Made by a program: the position numbers and the translations under genes | The notes under the pieces: model-generated | What the model saw: only the letters and a program-made list of their open reading frames with translations | Databases searched by the model: none | Told to the model about the DNA's origin: nothing | Part shown: positions 62,625 through 64,000 of the stretch, one piece after another | How positions within the stretch are numbered: the first letter of the stretch is position 1 | Layout: every line of letters begins with the position of its first letter | NCBI RefSeq assembly: GCF_029633865.1 | Contig: NC_079217.1 | Location: 32,933,090 to 32,997,089 of the forward strand | Source of the DNA: Lampris incognitus | Taxonomy: Eukaryota > Chordata > Actinopteri > Lampriformes > Lampridae | Direction: 5' to 3' | DNA: 64,000 bases

Positions 62625-64000
62625 AAGGGCGGTGAGGGAGAGAACAATAAGGTAAAATAAGAAGGAAAGGTAGAGGAAAGAAAACAAGAGATGGAGAATA
62701 AGAAATATGACAGGAGGCACAGGAAGAAATGCAGAGAAATCAGTATGAAGAGGAAAAAGACGAGCAAAATTAAGAAAAAGTATGAGGGAGGAACAAGTCA
62801 GCACAACAATTCTTAATTCATTTCAGCAGTAATTTTGAAATAAAGCTGCAAGTGGCAATTAGTGGGGTTGAAGTACCTGATGACCTGTGATGCATATCTG
62901 TGATGTCGACCTATGTGCAAGTATGATCCCGGTGGCATGTGTGGTCTCTGAGATCCTGACACTTTTATGAGAAAAATATCCATAAAGTCGAAGTGAATGG
63001 AGCTCCATAGACTTCATTGCATCCTATAACTCATTAACTATTCATGTCATCATTATGACCTTATCGATGGTATATTGGTATGCAATGATGAGCATTTTGA
63101 AATTGGAATGGAATTAGTATTGTATACAATGACAGATATAAATTCAGTGGCTGTTTACGATCATTTAAAGTTATGATGTGTCTATAGTGCTACCCATGGA
63201 CATTATGCCACCAATTTTTTAACGATTAATACCTGCACATGTATAAAATATTTGTTTCAGATAGCATGATATATTCATAGGTTATTGCCATTTTTTAAAA
63301 TAGGCCCCACTTATAAAATATGAAACCAATAATACCAAAACTGTACGGAATATCAAAAAACAAATGGATAGCTTTTACTAAGGCTGGTCCAGACATATTT
63401 TTGCCAGAACTGATGAAAATTGGACAGAATTAGTGGCCCTGTAGTGCTACCTATAGACCAAAATTCTTAAAATTTTGCATTTCAATTCGGTCATTATCTG
63501 ATACTGCGTGTTGACTTTCTCGGGGATCAGATTTCGCATAATGATTTACTTTGTTAAATATGTGCCATGTCCTAAAATTGGTTGCCTGATAGCCACCAAA
63601 CAATGAGGGGAACCACAACATTTTTGATAACTTTTGAGTTTCAGTCATGCAGAAATGATGCAATGCCAAATTTGGAGATAATTGGATCATTGGTCTAGGA
63701 GGACTTTGTAAATATAGTTTTTTTTTTTTAATTCAAATGGTGGACAAAACCAAAGTGACAGCCAGTATGATGGCCCGGAGTTATGGACAAAAAGTAATAT
63801 TTTTTCTACATGCAACATTTCAAGAGCAAAAGGCACAAATGTAAAATATGTTGCTGTAGTGCCCCTATGGGCCAATCATTATACAATTTAAAGGCTAGTA
63901 TTTTATTGGTACTAGCACACACATATAAGTGCCGAGTTTTAAGAAGATTGAGCAAACACCTGAGCATGTAGAGGCTACTGTTTTCTAATTAAAAAAATAT
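62625..64000. other. Intron or upstream region of the tsukushi-like gene
   Basis: No LRR or signal-peptide coding found. Three places carry a similar 'GTAGTGC(C/T)(A/C)CC(T/C)AT' module (about 63187, 63441, 63853), which resembles a dispersed fish repeat. Otherwise AT-rich without recognisable features. Confidence 0.5.

Noticed and set aside
62555-62804. Signal-peptide-like hydrophobic frames upstream of the tsukushi-like exon
   Set aside because: They read the pyrimidine-rich acceptor region; no N-terminal cysteine cap follows and the frame does not join.

Overview
The window is teleost-like vertebrate DNA. It holds spliced genes with long introns, (CA)n, (TATG)n and (AT)n microsatellites, tRNA-headed SINEs, and the mix of LINEs, Penelope-like elements and cut-and-paste transposons typical of ray-finned fish. 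No bacterial-type operons, rRNA genes, CRISPR arrays or functional tRNA genes are visible. Only two host genes can be supported; most of the rest is transposable-element sequence, much of it nested.

Layout. 1-820: antisense RTE-like LINE fragment. 820-7.0 kb: intergenic with short repeats and one tRNA SINE. 7.07-7.97 kb: Penelope-like 3' end that starts in a 28-bp palindrome, then an RTE scrap. 8-12 kb: two decayed L2-type LINEs pointing at each other, the first carrying a tRNA-like 113-bp insertion and a second foreign insert. 12.28-13.11 kb: TA-flanked Tigger-type deletion derivative. 13.38-13.50 kb: near-perfect long hairpin. 13.6-16.5 kb: antisense LINE. 17.45-23.23 kb (+): complete collagenase gene closest to mmp13, eleven coding exons, 461 aa. 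23.76-39.93 kb: a 16-kb composite bounded by hAT-like ends and an 8-bp target duplication. It holds a ZMYM1-like transposase pseudogene, a LINE split by an intact Tc1 transposon, a Penelope-like element split by an intact RTE LINE, and a THAP/ISL2EU-type transposon. The composite splits the BED zinc finger of an older hAT transposase pseudogene, whose halves lie at 23.69 and 39.94 kb. 41-48.7 kb: intergenic with simple and 60-bp tandem repeats. 48.7-55.5 kb: sense LINE bounded by 80-bp direct repeats and interrupted by an antisense L2 with an esterase ORF1. 55.5-61.8 kb: intergenic with two SINEs. 61.88-62.62 kb (-): 3' coding exon of a tsukushi-like leucine-rich-repeat gene whose 5' exons lie outside the window.

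How the parts relate. The mmp13-like protein is a secreted zinc endopeptidase and the tsukushi-like protein a secreted LRR proteoglycan; both act in the extracellular matrix, but nothing here shows co-regulation. The transposons give a readable order of events: old BED-hAT, then the hAT composite, then the Penelope-like copy and LINE within it, then RTE and Tc1. The RTE (997-aa ORF) and Tc1 (339-aa ORF) are the youngest insertions and the only elements with complete reading frames.
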